From positions 33,824 through 97,823 of the forward strand of contig LSKF01000136.1 in the NCBI GenBank assembly GCA_001556995.1: DNA of 64,000 nucleotides. Reading direction: 5' to 3'. Of the stretch, positions 44,381-54,474 are shown piece after piece (position 1 is the stretch's first letter; the number at the start of each line of letters is the position of its first letter). The stretch is from Erythrobacteraceae bacterium CCH12-C2. GTDB lineage: Bacteria > Pseudomonadota > Alphaproteobacteria > Sphingomonadales > Sphingomonadaceae. The translations under genes and the position numbers were made by a program. The notes beneath the pieces were generated by a model, which had not been told where the DNA came from, ran no database searches, and worked only from the letters and a program-made list of their open reading frames with translations.

Positions 44381-46108
44381 TTACTGGTTATTCTGCCGGC
44401 CCAGAAAGCGCGGGATGCTGAGCGCAGGGCCATCATCATCGCCGTCGTCATCATCCTCGTCGCGGGCGGTGCTGCGGGACAGGTTGGCCATGCGTTCAAA
44501 CAGGGTGTTGCCACCCCCGCTTGCCCCGCCACCGCTGCTGCGGCCTGCATCATCGGCCTCGCCGCTCAGCAGCGGACGTCGCCGCCCACCGCCCAGCCGG
44601 GCCTCCACCGGACGATTCTCCGCCGCCAGCCGATCAGCGCTCGCCAACAGATCGTCCTGCACCGGGCCGCTGGGTTCAGGGGCATCGCCAGAAATGGCGT
44701 AGTCGCTGCCGAGATCGAGAGCGTCTTCCTCATCATCTTCTGCGCCCCGAAGACCGGCGAGCGGATCGACGATCCCGTCGACATCGTCCTCATATTCATC
44801 ATCATAGCTGTCCCCGGCCTGCATCCCGGTCAGCTCAAAAGGTTGCGCCGCGGCATAATCATCGGCGGACGAGGCGGTATATTCATCCTCGTCCTCTTCA
44901 TCGTCATATTCGCCCTCCTCGACGTCGCTGTAGACGGGCGCTGCCGTGGCGGGAGGGGTGAGGTCGAGGACGGGCATCGGCGCAGCAGGCGCCGTCATCA
45001 TGGGCGCGGCTTCTTCTTCCTCCTCATCCTCGGGGGGAAGCGCGACCAGACCTTCATCTTCGGACAATTCCAGCACCGGGCGCTTGGGCGCGCGGGCCGC
45101 GCCCAGTCCGACCGGCTGTGGCCGCGGCATGGCACCAACAGCGCCCTGCTCGATCCCGGTGGCCACCACCGAGACGCGGATCTTGCCCTTCAAGTCGGGG
45201 TTGAAGGCGCTGCCCCAGATGATGTTCGCATCTTCATCCACCAGCTCGCGGATGTGGTTGGCCGCCTCGTCCACCTCAAGCAGGCGCATGTCCTCGCCGC
45301 CGATGATCGAGATGATCACACCCTTGGCGCCGGCCATGCTGACCCCGTCGAGCAGCGGATTGGCGATCGCCTGTTCGGCGGCATCGAGCGCGCGGTTCTC
45401 ACCCTCGCCCTCGCCGGTGCCCATCATCGCCTTGCCCATCTCACTCATGACCGAGCGGACGTCGGCAAAGTCGAGGTTGATGAGGCCTGGCATCACCATC
45501 AGATCGGTGATCGAGCGCACGCCCTGCTGCAGCACTTCGTCAGCAAGCTGGAAGGCTTCCTTGAAGGTGGTTTCCGCCTTGGCGACGAGGAACAGGTTCT
45601 GGTTGGGGATGACGATCAGGGTATCGACGTGCCTCTGCAGCTCCTCGATCCCGGCCTCGGCAGCGCGCATCCGGCGGGTGCCTTCGAACAGGAACGGCTT
45701 GGTCACGACGCCCACGGTCAGCACGCCCATGCGGCGCGCAGCCTCGGCGATGACGGGCGCGGCACCGGTGCCGGTGCCCCCGCCCATCCCGGCGGCGATG
45801 AAGCACATGTTGACGCCTTCGAGCGCCTTCTCGATCTCGAGAACGGTTTCCTCAGCGGCAGCCTTGCCAACCTCGGGCCGCGCCCCTGCGCCTAGGCCGC
45901 CTGTGATGTCCGGGCCAAGCTGGATGCGCCGTTCGGCAGGAGAGGTGCTGAGCGCCTGCGCATCGGTGTTCGCGACGATGAACTCGACGCCCTCGATCTC
46001 GGCCTCGATCATGTTCGCGATGGCATTGCCGCCCGCCCCGCCAATCCCGATCACGGTGATCCGCGGACGCAGATCGTCGATCGCCGCAGGTCCGATATTG
46101 ATGCTCAT
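44381..46108 (-). CDS. ftsZ: Cell division GTPase FtsZ
   Basis: 575 residues, longer than most FtsZ. The tubulin-like GTPase core has [13 protein letters not shown] and the signature [10 protein letters not shown]. Residues from about 320 to 555 form a very long, acidic, Pro/Ala-rich linker (runs such as EEEE and DDED). The C-terminal peptide [10 protein letters not shown] is the FtsA/ZipA-binding tail. It polymerises into the Z ring at mid-cell. SD GGAGGA lies 7 bases before ATG 46108. A 167-base gap with candidate DnaA sites separates it from ftsA, so it probably has its own promoter. Confidence 0.98.
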   Translation of the reverse strand: MSINIGPAAIDDLRPRITVIGIGGAGGNAIANMIEAEIEGVEFIVANTDAQALSTSPAERRIQLGPDITGGLGAGARPEVGKAAAEETVLEIEKALEGVNMCFIAAGMGGGTGTGAAPVIAEAARRMGVLTVGVVTKPFLFEGTRRMRAAEAGIEELQRHVDTLIVIPNQNLFLVAKAETTFKEAFQLADEVLQQGVRSITDLMVMPGLINLDFADVRSVMSEMGKAMMGTGEGEGENRALDAAEQAIANPLLDGVSMAGAKGVIISIIGGEDMRLLEVDEAANHIRELVDEDANIIWGSAFNPDLKGKIRVSVVATGIEQGAVGAMPRPQPVGLGAARAPKRPVLELSEDEGLVALPPEDEEEEEAAPMMTAPAAPMPVLDLTPPATAAPVYSDVEEGEYDDEEDEDEYTASSADDYAAAQPFELTGMQAGDSYDDEYEDDVDGIVDPLAGLRGAEDDEEDALDLGSDYAISGDAPEPSGPVQDDLLASADRLAAENRPVEARLGGGRRRPLLSGEADDAGRSSGGGASGGGNTLFERMANLSRSTARDEDDDDGDDDGPALSIPRFLGRQNNQ

Positions 46109-46157
46109 CTGCCTATCCTCCAGACACGGGAAGCTGAATTTCTAATACAGCTCCCCG

Positions 46158-46267
46158 CCTTATCCCGTTAGTGACACATTCGCAGGTCACATTTGATAGC
46201 GGCAAAGCCCTTATCCACAGTGCTCGGTTAAGGAATTCCGCTACAACACCCAAAGGTGACCTTATCC
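46158..46267. promoter_or_regulatory. ftsZ upstream region with DnaA box and 51-bp spaced CCTTATCC motifs
   Basis: Three CCTTATCC octamers on the plus strand start at 46158, 46209 and 46260, exactly 51 bases apart. The middle one extends to TTATCCACA (46211-46219), the perfect DnaA box. The sequences between them are not alike, so this is not a tandem duplication. They fill the gap between the ftsA stop and the ftsZ start. Confidence 0.7.
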
Positions 46268-46275
46268 GGCGCACC

Positions 46276-47598
46276 TCAGAAATATTCCCGCAGCGCGCGC
46301 GCAAACCGCTGGAACAGCGCCAGCGGTCCGGTTTCGCGCGAAAACCCGCGATAGACCCCGCCGCGTCCGGTGCCCACAGAGCGGATATCGACCGGGTCTT
46401 CCGCAGCATAGAGACACAGGCCCGCCAGCGTTGCAAAGCCGGGCGCCAGATGCGCTTCGGGCATGGCAGCCAATTGCGGCGGCTTGCCCAGCCGCACCGG
46501 CATACCCAGCGCGCCCTGCATGAAATCGGCCATCCCCGCCAGCTCCGCCCCGCCCCCGGTCAGCACCACCTGCCCGGCGCGCGGGCCGGAAAAGCCCATC
46601 ACTTTGAGGGCCTTGCCGATCTCGCCGGTCAGGATGGCCAGCTGCTGCGTGACCACGCTGACGAGTTCCGCGCGCACAATCCTGTTCTTGTCATCCGCCC
46701 CCCGGGCCACAGGACCCGCAGGCACGCCATCGGGCGCTTCGTTGGGGCCGTTCACCGGGATCAACTCGCGGTGATCCGCCGGGCTCGCCACCGCTGACCC
46801 TGCAACACATTTCAGCCGCTCGGCCTGCGAGCGGCGGATGCCGAAACTGCTGGCGATGGCGTCGGTAATATCGGCCGACCCCATCGGCACCGCCTTGAGC
46901 CCGAGCAGCATCCCGCCGGCAAACAGCGCCACATTGGTCACATCCGCGCCGATCTCGACCAGCGCGACGCCCAATTCGCGCTCTTCCACGGTCAGGCAGG
47001 CATGGCCCGCCGCCAGAGGCGCGGCCACCACGCCTTCGACCTCAAGGTGCGCGTTCTGTACCGCTTCGGTCAGGTTGCGGACCGGCGCGCCATCGGCCAG
47101 CATCACGTGAATATCGACCCCGAGCCGTTCGGCATGGAGCCCGCGCGGATTGGCCACGCCATGTGCGCCATCGAGCGTGTAATGCGCAGGCTGCGCATGC
47201 AGCACGGTGCGCCCATCGGGCTGGATCATATCGCGGGCGTGGAGCAGCAATTGCTCGACATCCTCATCCTCGATCCGCCGTCCGCCAATTTCGATATCGA
47301 CCGACACCACCTGGCTGGCGAGCCCTGCGCCAGCGCAGGCGATCCACACGCTGCGAACATTGGTGCCCGCGGCCTTCTCGGCGCGCTCCACCGCATCGCG
47401 GATGGCGAAGGTCGCGGCGGCCATGTCGGTGACATAGCCGCGCTTGATCCCGGCGCTGGCGCGGTGGCCCGAGCCGAGCACTTCCAGATCGCCGCTCTCG
47501 GTCTCGCCCATGATCATGGCCGAGGTGCGGAACGAGCCGATATTGACCGCCGCAAAAGTACGCGCCAGCCGCCGCTGTGATGCTGCCTTCGAGGCCAT
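46276..47598 (-). CDS. ftsA: Cell division protein FtsA
   Basis: 440 residues with an actin/Hsp70-type ATPase fold: FAAVNIGSFRTSAMI for phosphate 1, VEIGADVTNVALFAGG for phosphate 2, and VVLTGGGAELAGMADF for the adenosine motif. The 1C subdomain is present. A membrane-binding amphipathic tail would be FQRFARALREYF. FtsA tethers FtsZ to the membrane. Its start overlaps the ftsQ stop (TAATG). Confidence 0.96.
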   Translation of the reverse strand: MASKAASQRRLARTFAAVNIGSFRTSAMIMGETESGDLEVLGSGHRASAGIKRGYVTDMAAATFAIRDAVERAEKAAGTNVRSVWIACAGAGLASQVVSVDIEIGGRRIEDEDVEQLLLHARDMIQPDGRTVLHAQPAHYTLDGAHGVANPRGLHAERLGVDIHVMLADGAPVRNLTEAVQNAHLEVEGVVAAPLAAGHACLTVEERELGVALVEIGADVTNVALFAGGMLLGLKAVPMGSADITDAIASSFGIRRSQAERLKCVAGSAVASPADHRELIPVNGPNEAPDGVPAGPVARGADDKNRIVRAELVSVVTQQLAILTGEIGKALKVMGFSGPRAGQVVLTGGGAELAGMADFMQGALGMPVRLGKPPQLAAMPEAHLAPGFATLAGLCLYAAEDPVDIRSVGTGRGGVYRGFSRETGPLALFQRFARALREYF

Positions 47599-48524
47599 TA
47601 GAGCATCCCCCCTGCCGCCGTCGCGACCGATGCGGGCGTAGCCAGTTCACTCTCGGGCAAACGCATATAGAGCCGCGGCGGGGTGCGCATGTCGAAGGCC
47701 AGCACCTTGCCGCCGATCAGGCGGTTCTGCCCATCGAGCCGCGCGAACTTGACCAACGCGGTCGCCGCTTCAACCTCGCCTTCGGGCAGGGCCAGCAATT
47801 GCCCGGTCTTGAAGGTCAGGTTCCAGCGTCGATTGCCGACCCACTCCGCGGCCTCGACCTGCGGGGCCAGCGCGGGCGCGGCGGCGAGCAATTGGTCAAA
47901 TCCGCGCGCCTGCTGCGCCGCGCCCGGCCCGGCGAGGCGCAGCAGCCCCTTGGCCTTGTCCGGCGACACCGGCTCCAGTTCGACCCCGGTGGCGTCGATC
48001 AGCACCAGCCGGTCCGCCTTTTCCAGCACCGCGTGCGGCGTGCGCTCGACGATGTCGATCGCCAGCGTGTGCGGCAGCTGGATCGAGACGCGCGCGTCCT
48101 TGACCCAGGGCAGCGTCATCAGCTCGGCGCGCAAGGCCGCAGCATCCACTTCGGGCATGGCGCGGGTGCGTTGGGAGAGGACGCGGGCATAGACCAGCTG
48201 CTCGTCCATCCGCTTCGTGCCCGTGACGCGCACGTGGCGCACCTCGAACCCGGCATCAGCCGCAATCATCGCCACCTGCGCCTGCGCCAGCGCGGGAAGC
48301 CCGGCGAGGCTGGCGATCACGAAGGCGATCCCCACGCTCCCGCCGATGATCATGGCGAGCCAGATGCGGCTCCACTGGTCCTCGGTAAAGGGCAGCACGC
48401 CCATCACCTTGTCGATAACGCCGCTGGCCTTGCCCTGCGCGCGGCGCGCGGTCACGGCGCGGTTCTGCGCCTTGGCGGCGCGGCGGACCCCGGTGGCGGA
48501 GTTACGCCGGATCTGCTGTGCCAT
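47598..48524 (-). CDS. ftsQ: Cell division protein FtsQ
   Basis: 308 residues. A basic cytoplasmic N-terminus is followed by one transmembrane helix at about 52-76 (WLAMIIGGSVGIAFVIASLAG), a POTRA domain (FEVRHVRVTGTKRMDEQLVY) and the beta domain (LPWVKDARVSIQLPHTLAIDIVERTPHAV). It scaffolds FtsL/FtsB and FtsW/FtsI in the divisome. It overlaps ddl by 23 bases and ftsA by 1. Confidence 0.95.
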   Translation of the reverse strand: MAQQIRRNSATGVRRAAKAQNRAVTARRAQGKASGVIDKVMGVLPFTEDQWSRIWLAMIIGGSVGIAFVIASLAGLPALAQAQVAMIAADAGFEVRHVRVTGTKRMDEQLVYARVLSQRTRAMPEVDAAALRAELMTLPWVKDARVSIQLPHTLAIDIVERTPHAVLEKADRLVLIDATGVELEPVSPDKAKGLLRLAGPGAAQQARGFDQLLAAAPALAPQVEAAEWVGNRRWNLTFKTGQLLALPEGEVEAATALVKFARLDGQNRLIGGKVLAFDMRTPPRLYMRLPESELATPASVATAAGGML

Positions 48525-49494
48525 GCTGCCCTCCTTTCGCCTGCTTTGCTGCGTGAACCCGCAATGCCTCTGCTACCAGCATCTCGACCAGATCGGTATA
48601 AGGAATGCCCCGGCCCGCCGCCTGTTCGGGAACAAGGCTGAGCGGGGTCATGCCCGGCTGGGTGTTGGTTTCGAGCACGAACAGCCCGGCCTCGCCCGCT
48701 TCATCGTCCCAGCGGAAATCGGTGCGGCTGGTGCCGTGGCAGCCGAGCACCTGATGCGCCTTGACCGCATATTCCTCGCACAGCGCGGTGATGGCGGGGG
48801 GGAGCTGCGCGGGGAAGATATGCTCGGTCCGCCCGGCGGTGTACTTGTTCTCGAAATCGTAGAAGCCGCTCGCAACCACCAACTCGGTCACGCCCAAGGC
48901 GCGGGGGCCTTCCGGGCCATCGAGCACCGCGGCGGTGAGTTCGCGGCCCTTGATGAAGGGCTCGGCGAGGAGTTCGGGGAATTCCTGCCACGGGCCCTTG
49001 GCATCGGGCGAGATCGGATTGCCGACATTGCTGTCCGCGGTAACGATGGCGACGCCTACCGATGATCCCTCGTTCACGGGCTTGAGCACATAGGGGCGCG
49101 GCAGCGGATCGCGCTCGAACAGCTCCGCGCGCGACACGATCCGCCCGCCGGGCATGGGGATGCCGTGCGGCACCAGCGCCTGCTTGGTCAGCTGCTTGTC
49201 GATCGCGATCACCGAGGTCGCGAGGCCCGAATGGGTATAGGGCAGGCCCATCAGGTCGAGCATCCCCTGCACCGTCCCATCCTCGCCCGGCACGCCGTGG
49301 AGCGCGTTGAACACGACATCGGGCTTCGCTTCGGCGAGCCTCAATGCGACATCGCGGTCCATATCGATCCGGGTGACGCGGTGGCCCTTGCTCTCCAGCG
49401 CATCGGCCACGCCTGCGCCGCTTGTCAGCGAGACCGGGCGCTCATTGGCCCAGCCGCCCATCAGGACAGCGACGTGGAGGGGTTTGTCAAACAT
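48502..49494 (-). CDS. ddl: D-alanine--D-alanine ligase
   Basis: 330 residues from ATG 49494. The open frame reaches 49581, but that part translates a palindromic repeat, so it is not part of the protein. It is an ATP-grasp enzyme: VAVLMGGWANERPVSLTSG, LHGVPGEDGTVQGMLDLMGLPYTHSG, KPVNEGSSVGVAIV and ETNTQPGMTPLSLVPEQA. It makes the D-Ala-D-Ala dipeptide for MurF. Confidence 0.97.
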   Translation of the reverse strand: MFDKPLHVAVLMGGWANERPVSLTSGAGVADALESKGHRVTRIDMDRDVALRLAEAKPDVVFNALHGVPGEDGTVQGMLDLMGLPYTHSGLATSVIAIDKQLTKQALVPHGIPMPGGRIVSRAELFERDPLPRPYVLKPVNEGSSVGVAIVTADSNVGNPISPDAKGPWQEFPELLAEPFIKGRELTAAVLDGPEGPRALGVTELVVASGFYDFENKYTAGRTEHIFPAQLPPAITALCEEYAVKAHQVLGCHGTSRTDFRWDDEAGEAGLFVLETNTQPGMTPLSLVPEQAAGRGIPYTDLVEMLVAEALRVHAAKQAKGGQHGTADPA

Positions 49495-49503
49495 AACCAA
49501 ATT

Positions 49504-49596
49504 CCGTTCGGGCTGAGCTTGTCGAAGCCCTGCACTTCTTCTTCGAGCGCTGGCCCCAAAAGAAAGGCAGCCCTTCGACAAGCTCAGGGCGAACGG
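49504..49596. repeat. REP-like palindrome between murB and ddl
   Basis: CCGTTCGGGCTGAGCTTGTC (from 49504) faces GACAAGCTCAGGGCGAACGG (to 49596), with about 33 bases between the arms. It is the same element as at 41981-42070. It ends 10 bases before the ddl start and breaks the otherwise overlapping dcw operon. Confidence 0.88.
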
Positions 49597-49611
49597 GTGT
49601 GGGGGTGTATC

Positions 49612-50577
49612 TCACGGCCGTCCCACTCTTTGAATTTCCCACTCAAGGCTCACCCCTGTCGCAGCATAGACCTTGTCGCGCACCATCTCGCCAAGGCCTT
49701 CGATATCGGCGCTGGTGGCGTTGCCGGTGTTGATAAGGAAATTGGTGTGCTTCTCGGAGACCTGCGCGCCGCCCAGCGTCAGGCCGCGGCACCCAGCACG
49801 GTCGACTAATTCCCACGCCTTGTGGCCTTCGGGGTTCTTGAAGGTCGAACCCCCGGTCTTGGTGCGCAGGGGCTGCGAAGCCTCCCGCGCGGCGGCAATG
49901 CGGTCCATTTCCGCGCCGATGGCGGCCGGGTCGCCGGGGTGCCCATGGAACCGGGCCGAAACCACGATTGCCCCGTCGGGCAGGGCCGAGTGGCGGTAGC
50001 CGTAGTCGAGTTCGGCGGCGGTGAGCGTCACAAACCCGCCATCAGGCAGGATCACCGCACAATCGACCAGCACATCGGCGACCTCGCGCCCATAGGCTCC
50101 GCCGTTCATGCGCACAAAGCCGCCGACCGTGCCGGGAATGCCGCGCAGGAATTCGAGCCCCGCAATCCCATTGTCGCGCGCGATCGAAGCCACCAGAATC
50201 CCGCTTGCTCCGCCGCCGCAGGTGAGTTCATGCTCCCCGGTAAGCTCCACCCCGGCAAACGCCTTGCCGAGCCGCACCACGACGCCAGGAACCCCGCCAT
50301 CGCGCACGATCATGTTTGATCCCAGGCCCAAGGCCATGACCGGGATTTCGCCGCCTAGGCGTTCAAGGAAGGTCTTGAGATCGTCAAGGTCGGCCGGCTC
50401 GAACAGCCAGTCGGCCGGTCCGCCGGTCTTGAACCAGGTATAGGGCGCCAGCGGAGCCTTGCAGGTGAGCTTGCCGCGGAGGCCTTCCAAGGGCACCGGC
50501 GCGCTCACCCCGCCCTCGACCGCGCAGGTCGGGGCTGAACCATTGTCGTAGTGGTAGCTGTCGCCCGGCTGGATCAT
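49612..50577 (-). CDS. murB: UDP-N-acetylenolpyruvoylglucosamine reductase
   Basis: 321 residues from ATG 50577, which overlaps the murC stop (ATGA). It has FAD-binding features ([29 protein letters not shown]) and the catalytic region [21 protein letters not shown]. It reduces the enolpyruvyl group to lactyl, giving UDP-MurNAc. It is the short, type II-like form without the extra C-terminal fold. Confidence 0.96.
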   Translation of the reverse strand: MIQPGDSYHYDNGSAPTCAVEGGVSAPVPLEGLRGKLTCKAPLAPYTWFKTGGPADWLFEPADLDDLKTFLERLGGEIPVMALGLGSNMIVRDGGVPGVVVRLGKAFAGVELTGEHELTCGGGASGILVASIARDNGIAGLEFLRGIPGTVGGFVRMNGGAYGREVADVLVDCAVILPDGGFVTLTAAELDYGYRHSALPDGAIVVSARFHGHPGDPAAIGAEMDRIAAAREASQPLRTKTGGSTFKNPEGHKAWELVDRAGCRGLTLGGAQVSEKHTNFLINTGNATSADIEGLGEMVRDKVYAATGVSLEWEIQRVGRP

Positions 50578-52013
50578 GCCGCCGCGCCCTCGCGCTTGGA
50601 CGTGATGGCCGGCGCGAGGCCCGCAGCCCAGCGGGTGATATCCCCCGCGCCGAGGCACACGACCATGTCGCCCGGTGCGACCTCGCCCGCCAACACCTCG
50701 GCCAGCGCTTCCGCCCCGGCAATCTCGCGCGCCGCCCGGTGCCCGCGCGCCTTCATCCCCGCCACCAACGCGGCGTGATCGACCCCGGGGATCGGCTCCT
50801 CGCCCGCCGGGTAAACCGGAGCGACATAGGCGATGTCGGCGTCATCGAAGCAGGACTGGAACTCGTCCATCAGATCATTGAGGCGGCTGTAGCGGTGCGG
50901 CTGGGCCACCGCGATCACGCGGCCATCCGTGCCCGCCACCGCCTCGCGCGCGGCGCTGAGCACGGCGCGGATTTCGACCGGGTGGTGGGCGTAATCATCA
51001 ATCACCGTCACCGCGCCGCCGCCCAATGCCACCGAGCCGACCTTGGTGAAGCGCCGCCGCACCCCGCCGAAGCGGGCAAAGCCGGTGCGGATCACGTCGT
51101 CTGAACAGCCCATTTCGATCGCCACAGCGATAGCGGCGAGCGCGTTCTGCACATTATGGCGTCCCGGCATCGGCAGATGCACGCCCTCGATCCGGCGGTC
51201 CTCGGCACCGCGCTGGCGCACGATTACGTCGAAGCTGTTCCCGCCCTCGGCGCTGCGGACATTGACCCCGCAGATATCGGCCTGGAGCGAGAAGCCATAG
51301 GTCACCACCTTGCGATCGCGCACCGCGCCGATCACCGCCTGCACCACCGGATGGTCAACGCACAGCACCGCCGCGCCGTAGAAGGGGACATTGTGGATGA
51401 ACTCCACAAACGCCCGCTTCACCCCGTCGAAATCGCCGTAATGATCCAAGTGCTCAGGATCGATATTGGTGACCACCGCGATGGTGCCGTCGAGCCTCAG
51501 GAAAGAGCCGTCGCTCTCGTCGGCCTCGACCACCATCCAGTCGCTATCGCCCAGCCGCGCGTTCGAGCCATATTGTTCGATGATCCCGCCATTGATCACA
51601 GTCGGATCAATCCCGCCGGCATCGAGCAGCGTCGCGATCATGCTGGTGGTCGTGGTCTTGCCATGCGTGCCCGCCACCGCAACGGTGGATTTGAGCCGCA
51701 TCAGCTCGGCCAGCATTTCCGCGCGGCGCACCACAGGGACGCGGGCTTCCAAGGCGGCAGCGACTTCAGGGTTGGTGCGGCGCACGGCGGTGGAGGTGAC
51801 GACCACCGCCACGCCTTCGACATTTTCGGCCTTGTGGCCAACATGCACCGTGATCCCGCGCGCACGCAGCCTCTCGACGCTCGGCCCTTCGGCGATGTCG
51901 GACCCCTGCACCGTGTAGCCGAGATTGTGCATCACCTCGGCGATGCCCGACATTCCGATCCCGCCGATGCCGACGAAGTGGATGGTGCCGATGTCGGTGC
52001 CGACGCCCTTCAT
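50574..52013 (-). CDS. murC: UDP-N-acetylmuramate--L-alanine ligase
   Basis: 479 residues. The N-terminal [19 protein letters not shown] binds the nucleotide substrate; the ATP loop is [22 protein letters not shown] and [14 protein letters not shown] are ligase signatures. It adds L-Ala to UDP-MurNAc. It overlaps murG upstream and murB downstream by 4 bases each. Confidence 0.98.
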   Translation of the reverse strand: MKGVGTDIGTIHFVGIGGIGMSGIAEVMHNLGYTVQGSDIAEGPSVERLRARGITVHVGHKAENVEGVAVVVTSTAVRRTNPEVAAALEARVPVVRRAEMLAELMRLKSTVAVAGTHGKTTTTSMIATLLDAGGIDPTVINGGIIEQYGSNARLGDSDWMVVEADESDGSFLRLDGTIAVVTNIDPEHLDHYGDFDGVKRAFVEFIHNVPFYGAAVLCVDHPVVQAVIGAVRDRKVVTYGFSLQADICGVNVRSAEGGNSFDVIVRQRGAEDRRIEGVHLPMPGRHNVQNALAAIAVAIEMGCSDDVIRTGFARFGGVRRRFTKVGSVALGGGAVTVIDDYAHHPVEIRAVLSAAREAVAGTDGRVIAVAQPHRYSRLNDLMDEFQSCFDDADIAYVAPVYPAGEEPIPGVDHAALVAGMKARGHRAAREIAGAEALAEVLAGEVAPGDMVVCLGAGDITRWAAGLAPAITSKREGAAA

Positions 52014-53248
52014 GCGTCTGCCCTGTCTTCGGGGGCCTGCTCCATCGCGGCCTTGCGTGCCGTGCTGGTAGCGGCCCGCGCCGCTGTTGATGCCGCAGTT
52101 GCGCCTTCGGCGACCCGGATCACATCCATCAGATCAATCCCGCTCATGCTCTCGACCAGATCAGCCAAGTCCTTCGCCGCATCGGGCCGCCCGCAATTGA
52201 AGGCGCAATGCGCCGCGTTGGCGAGGCTGGCGGGCTTCATCGCCATCGCCTGAATCTGCTTGGCGAGCTCCTTGGGCTGGAACGCCTCCTGCCGGATCAT
52301 GCGCGCGCCGCCCGCCTTAACCATCTCGCGGGTGTTGACCGCCTGATGATCATCGGTCGCAATCGGCAGCGGGACGAGGATCGCCGGACGGCCCACTGCG
52401 GTCAGCTCGGCAATGGTCGAGGCGCCGGCGCGGCCGATGAACAGGTGCGCATCCGCCAGGCGTTCGTGCATGTCCTCGAAATAGGTGCCGAGTTCCGCCG
52501 GGATACCGTGGTTGGCATAGCGCTGACGCACCGCTTCCAGATCCTCCGCGCGGCATTGCTGGGTCACCTGCAAGCGCTGGCGCAAGGCAGGCGGCAGCAT
52601 GGCGAGACCATCGGGCACCACCTCGGACAGCACCCGCGCGCCCTGCGAGCCGCCGGTCACCAGAATGCGCAGCAGGCTCTCTTCGGTAAAGGCGGGGAAA
52701 TCCTGTGCGCGCAGGGCGAGCACTTCGGCGCGCACCGGGTTGCCGGTGAGGTGGACCTTCGATGCGTGCTTGGCCTTGAGCCGGTCAACCTTGGCATAGG
52801 ACGTCGCAATCGCGTCAACCCGCCCCGCCAGCAAGCGGTTGACCCGGCCCAGCACCGCGTTCTGTTCGTGGATGACGCTCGGCAGACCCGCTGAGGTCGC
52901 CGCCAGCAATGCGGGAAGCGCAGGGTAGCCGCCGAAGCCGACAATGGCGGATGGTGCAACCGCATCGAACAGGCGAAGCGCCATGCTGCGCCCCTGAAGC
53001 ACCGCGCGCGTGCCGCCGATCCAGCCCAGCGGGTTCTTGCCGAACCGGCCTGCGGGCAGGACATGGGCGGTGAGGTAATCGGGCTTGCCCGGGATCGCCG
53101 CGCCGCGCTCATCGGTGATCAGCGCCACGTGATGCCCGCGCTCGTGCAGCTCCGCCGCCAGCGCGAAGGCCGGGATCAGGTGACCGCCGGTCCCGCCTGC
53201 TGCCAGCACGAAATGGCGGGATGCGCCGGTGCGCGCTGCGCTGGTCAT
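52010..53248 (-). CDS. murG: Undecaprenyldiphospho-muramoylpentapeptide beta-N-acetylglucosaminyltransferase
   Basis: 412 residues from ATG 53248, overlapping the ftsW stop. The N-terminal loop [24 protein letters not shown] and a [11 protein letters not shown] acceptor/donor loop are family marks. It adds GlcNAc to lipid I, giving lipid II, on the inner face of the membrane. The C-terminus carries an extra ~35-residue Ala/Thr/Arg-rich tail beyond the usual end. Confidence 0.96.
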   Translation of the reverse strand: MTSAARTGASRHFVLAAGGTGGHLIPAFALAAELHERGHHVALITDERGAAIPGKPDYLTAHVLPAGRFGKNPLGWIGGTRAVLQGRSMALRLFDAVAPSAIVGFGGYPALPALLAATSAGLPSVIHEQNAVLGRVNRLLAGRVDAIATSYAKVDRLKAKHASKVHLTGNPVRAEVLALRAQDFPAFTEESLLRILVTGGSQGARVLSEVVPDGLAMLPPALRQRLQVTQQCRAEDLEAVRQRYANHGIPAELGTYFEDMHERLADAHLFIGRAGASTIAELTAVGRPAILVPLPIATDDHQAVNTREMVKAGGARMIRQEAFQPKELAKQIQAMAMKPASLANAAHCAFNCGRPDAAKDLADLVESMSGIDLMDVIRVAEGATAASTAARAATSTARKAAMEQAPEDRADA

Positions 53249-54474
53249 GAGCGGTCCTCCTTGCGTTCGATCAACTCGCGCAAGCCCCCCGCCTCGCGGG
53301 CGAGGAACGGATTGCGCCGGGTGATCGCCAGCAATAGCCCAAGCGTGAAGCACACCGCCAGTGTCGATGAACCGCCGTATGAGATCAGCGGCAGCGTCAT
53401 CCCCTTCGACGGGAACAGCTTGAGGTTAACCAGAATGTTGATGAAGGCCTGCCCGCCGAATTGCGTGATCAGGCCAACGCCCGCCAGCAGCGCGAACAGA
53501 TTGTCCTCATCCACCATCCGCAAAAGGCCCCGCAGCACGACCGCGCAATAAAGCAGCACGATCACCGCACAGGCAATCAGCCCGAATTCCTCGCCTATCA
53601 CCGAAAAGATGTAATCGGTATGCGCCTCAGGCAGGTTCATCTTGCGGATGCCGAGCCACAGGCCGGTGCCCGTCCAGCCGCCTGCGGTGATCGTGCGCTG
53701 CGCCAGATCGACCTGATCGAACGCCGTGCCGCCGCCCAGAAACCCGTCGATGCGGTGCCGGGCATTGTCATAGAAGAAATAGGCCAGCGTCAGCGCGGCA
53801 ATCCCGGCACCGATCAGCGCGGCGAGCCGTTGCCACGGCACGCCCGCCAGCAGCACCATCACCAGCCAGATCCCGCCGAACAGGATCGCATCGCCAAGGT
53901 TGGGCTGCAGCATCAGCAGCCCCGCGATCAGCGCCATCAGCCCGGTGACATAGGCCACCACCGGCAAGCTCGCATCGCGCAGCCGCCAGCTCAGCACCCA
54001 GGCGCAGATGATGGCAAAGCCGGGCTTCAGGAACTCGGAGGGCTGGAGCGACATGCCGATGTTGATCCAGCGCCGTGCGCCGTTCTTTTCCTCGCCGATG
54101 ATCGGCACCACGAACAGCAGCGCCAACATCACCGCGCCCACCAGAATGCCGAGCCGCCGGGCCTGATCACGGCTGGCAAAGCTGAGGCCGATCATCAGCG
54201 CAAGGCCCAGCAGCTGGAACACGATATGGCGCTTGAAGAACATGAACTCGTCAAGCTGCACCTTGGCGGTGGAAAGCTGGTCAGCGCTGGCGGGCGAGGC
54301 TGCGGCGACAGCGATGATGCCCAGCACCATGATCAGCCCGATCAGCCCGAGCAGCACCTTGTCAATCTCGCGCCACCAGATGCGCAGATTATCACGCCAG
54401 CGGCGCTGCACCACGGCGGGGGGCAGATAGGTGCCGCTGCCGCGCGCGGCCGGAGTATAGGCGGGCGTGCTCAT
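53245..54474 (-). CDS. ftsW: Lipid II polymerase FtsW (SEDS family)
   Basis: 409 residues, about ten transmembrane helices. SEDS signatures include GEEKNGARRWINIG, LQPSEFLKPG, YIFSVIGEEFGL and GLITQFGGQAFINI; LISYGGSSTLAV is the C-terminal block. It is the septal glycosyltransferase that works with FtsI. Overlaps with murD and murG suggest coupled translation. Confidence 0.97.
   Translation of the reverse strand: MSTPAYTPAARGSGTYLPPAVVQRRWRDNLRIWWREIDKVLLGLIGLIMVLGIIAVAAASPASADQLSTAKVQLDEFMFFKRHIVFQLLGLALMIGLSFASRDQARRLGILVGAVMLALLFVVPIIGEEKNGARRWINIGMSLQPSEFLKPGFAIICAWVLSWRLRDASLPVVAYVTGLMALIAGLLMLQPNLGDAILFGGIWLVMVLLAGVPWQRLAALIGAGIAALTLAYFFYDNARHRIDGFLGGGTAFDQVDLAQRTITAGGWTGTGLWLGIRKMNLPEAHTDYIFSVIGEEFGLIACAVIVLLYCAVVLRGLLRMVDEDNLFALLAGVGLITQFGGQAFINILVNLKLFPSKGMTLPLISYGGSSTLAVCFTLGLLLAITRRNPFLAREAGGLRELIERKEDRS

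Noticed and set aside
46200..46240. CtrA-type site (TTAA-N7-TTAA) before ftsZ
   Set aside because: Only one TTAA half-site (GGTTAAGG) is present; no second half at the right spacing and no GANTC site was found in the gap.
49495..49581. N-terminal extension of the ddl frame
   Set aside because: It translates a REP-like palindrome (LRQAQPERN), and ATG 49494 begins the conserved ATP-grasp sequence.
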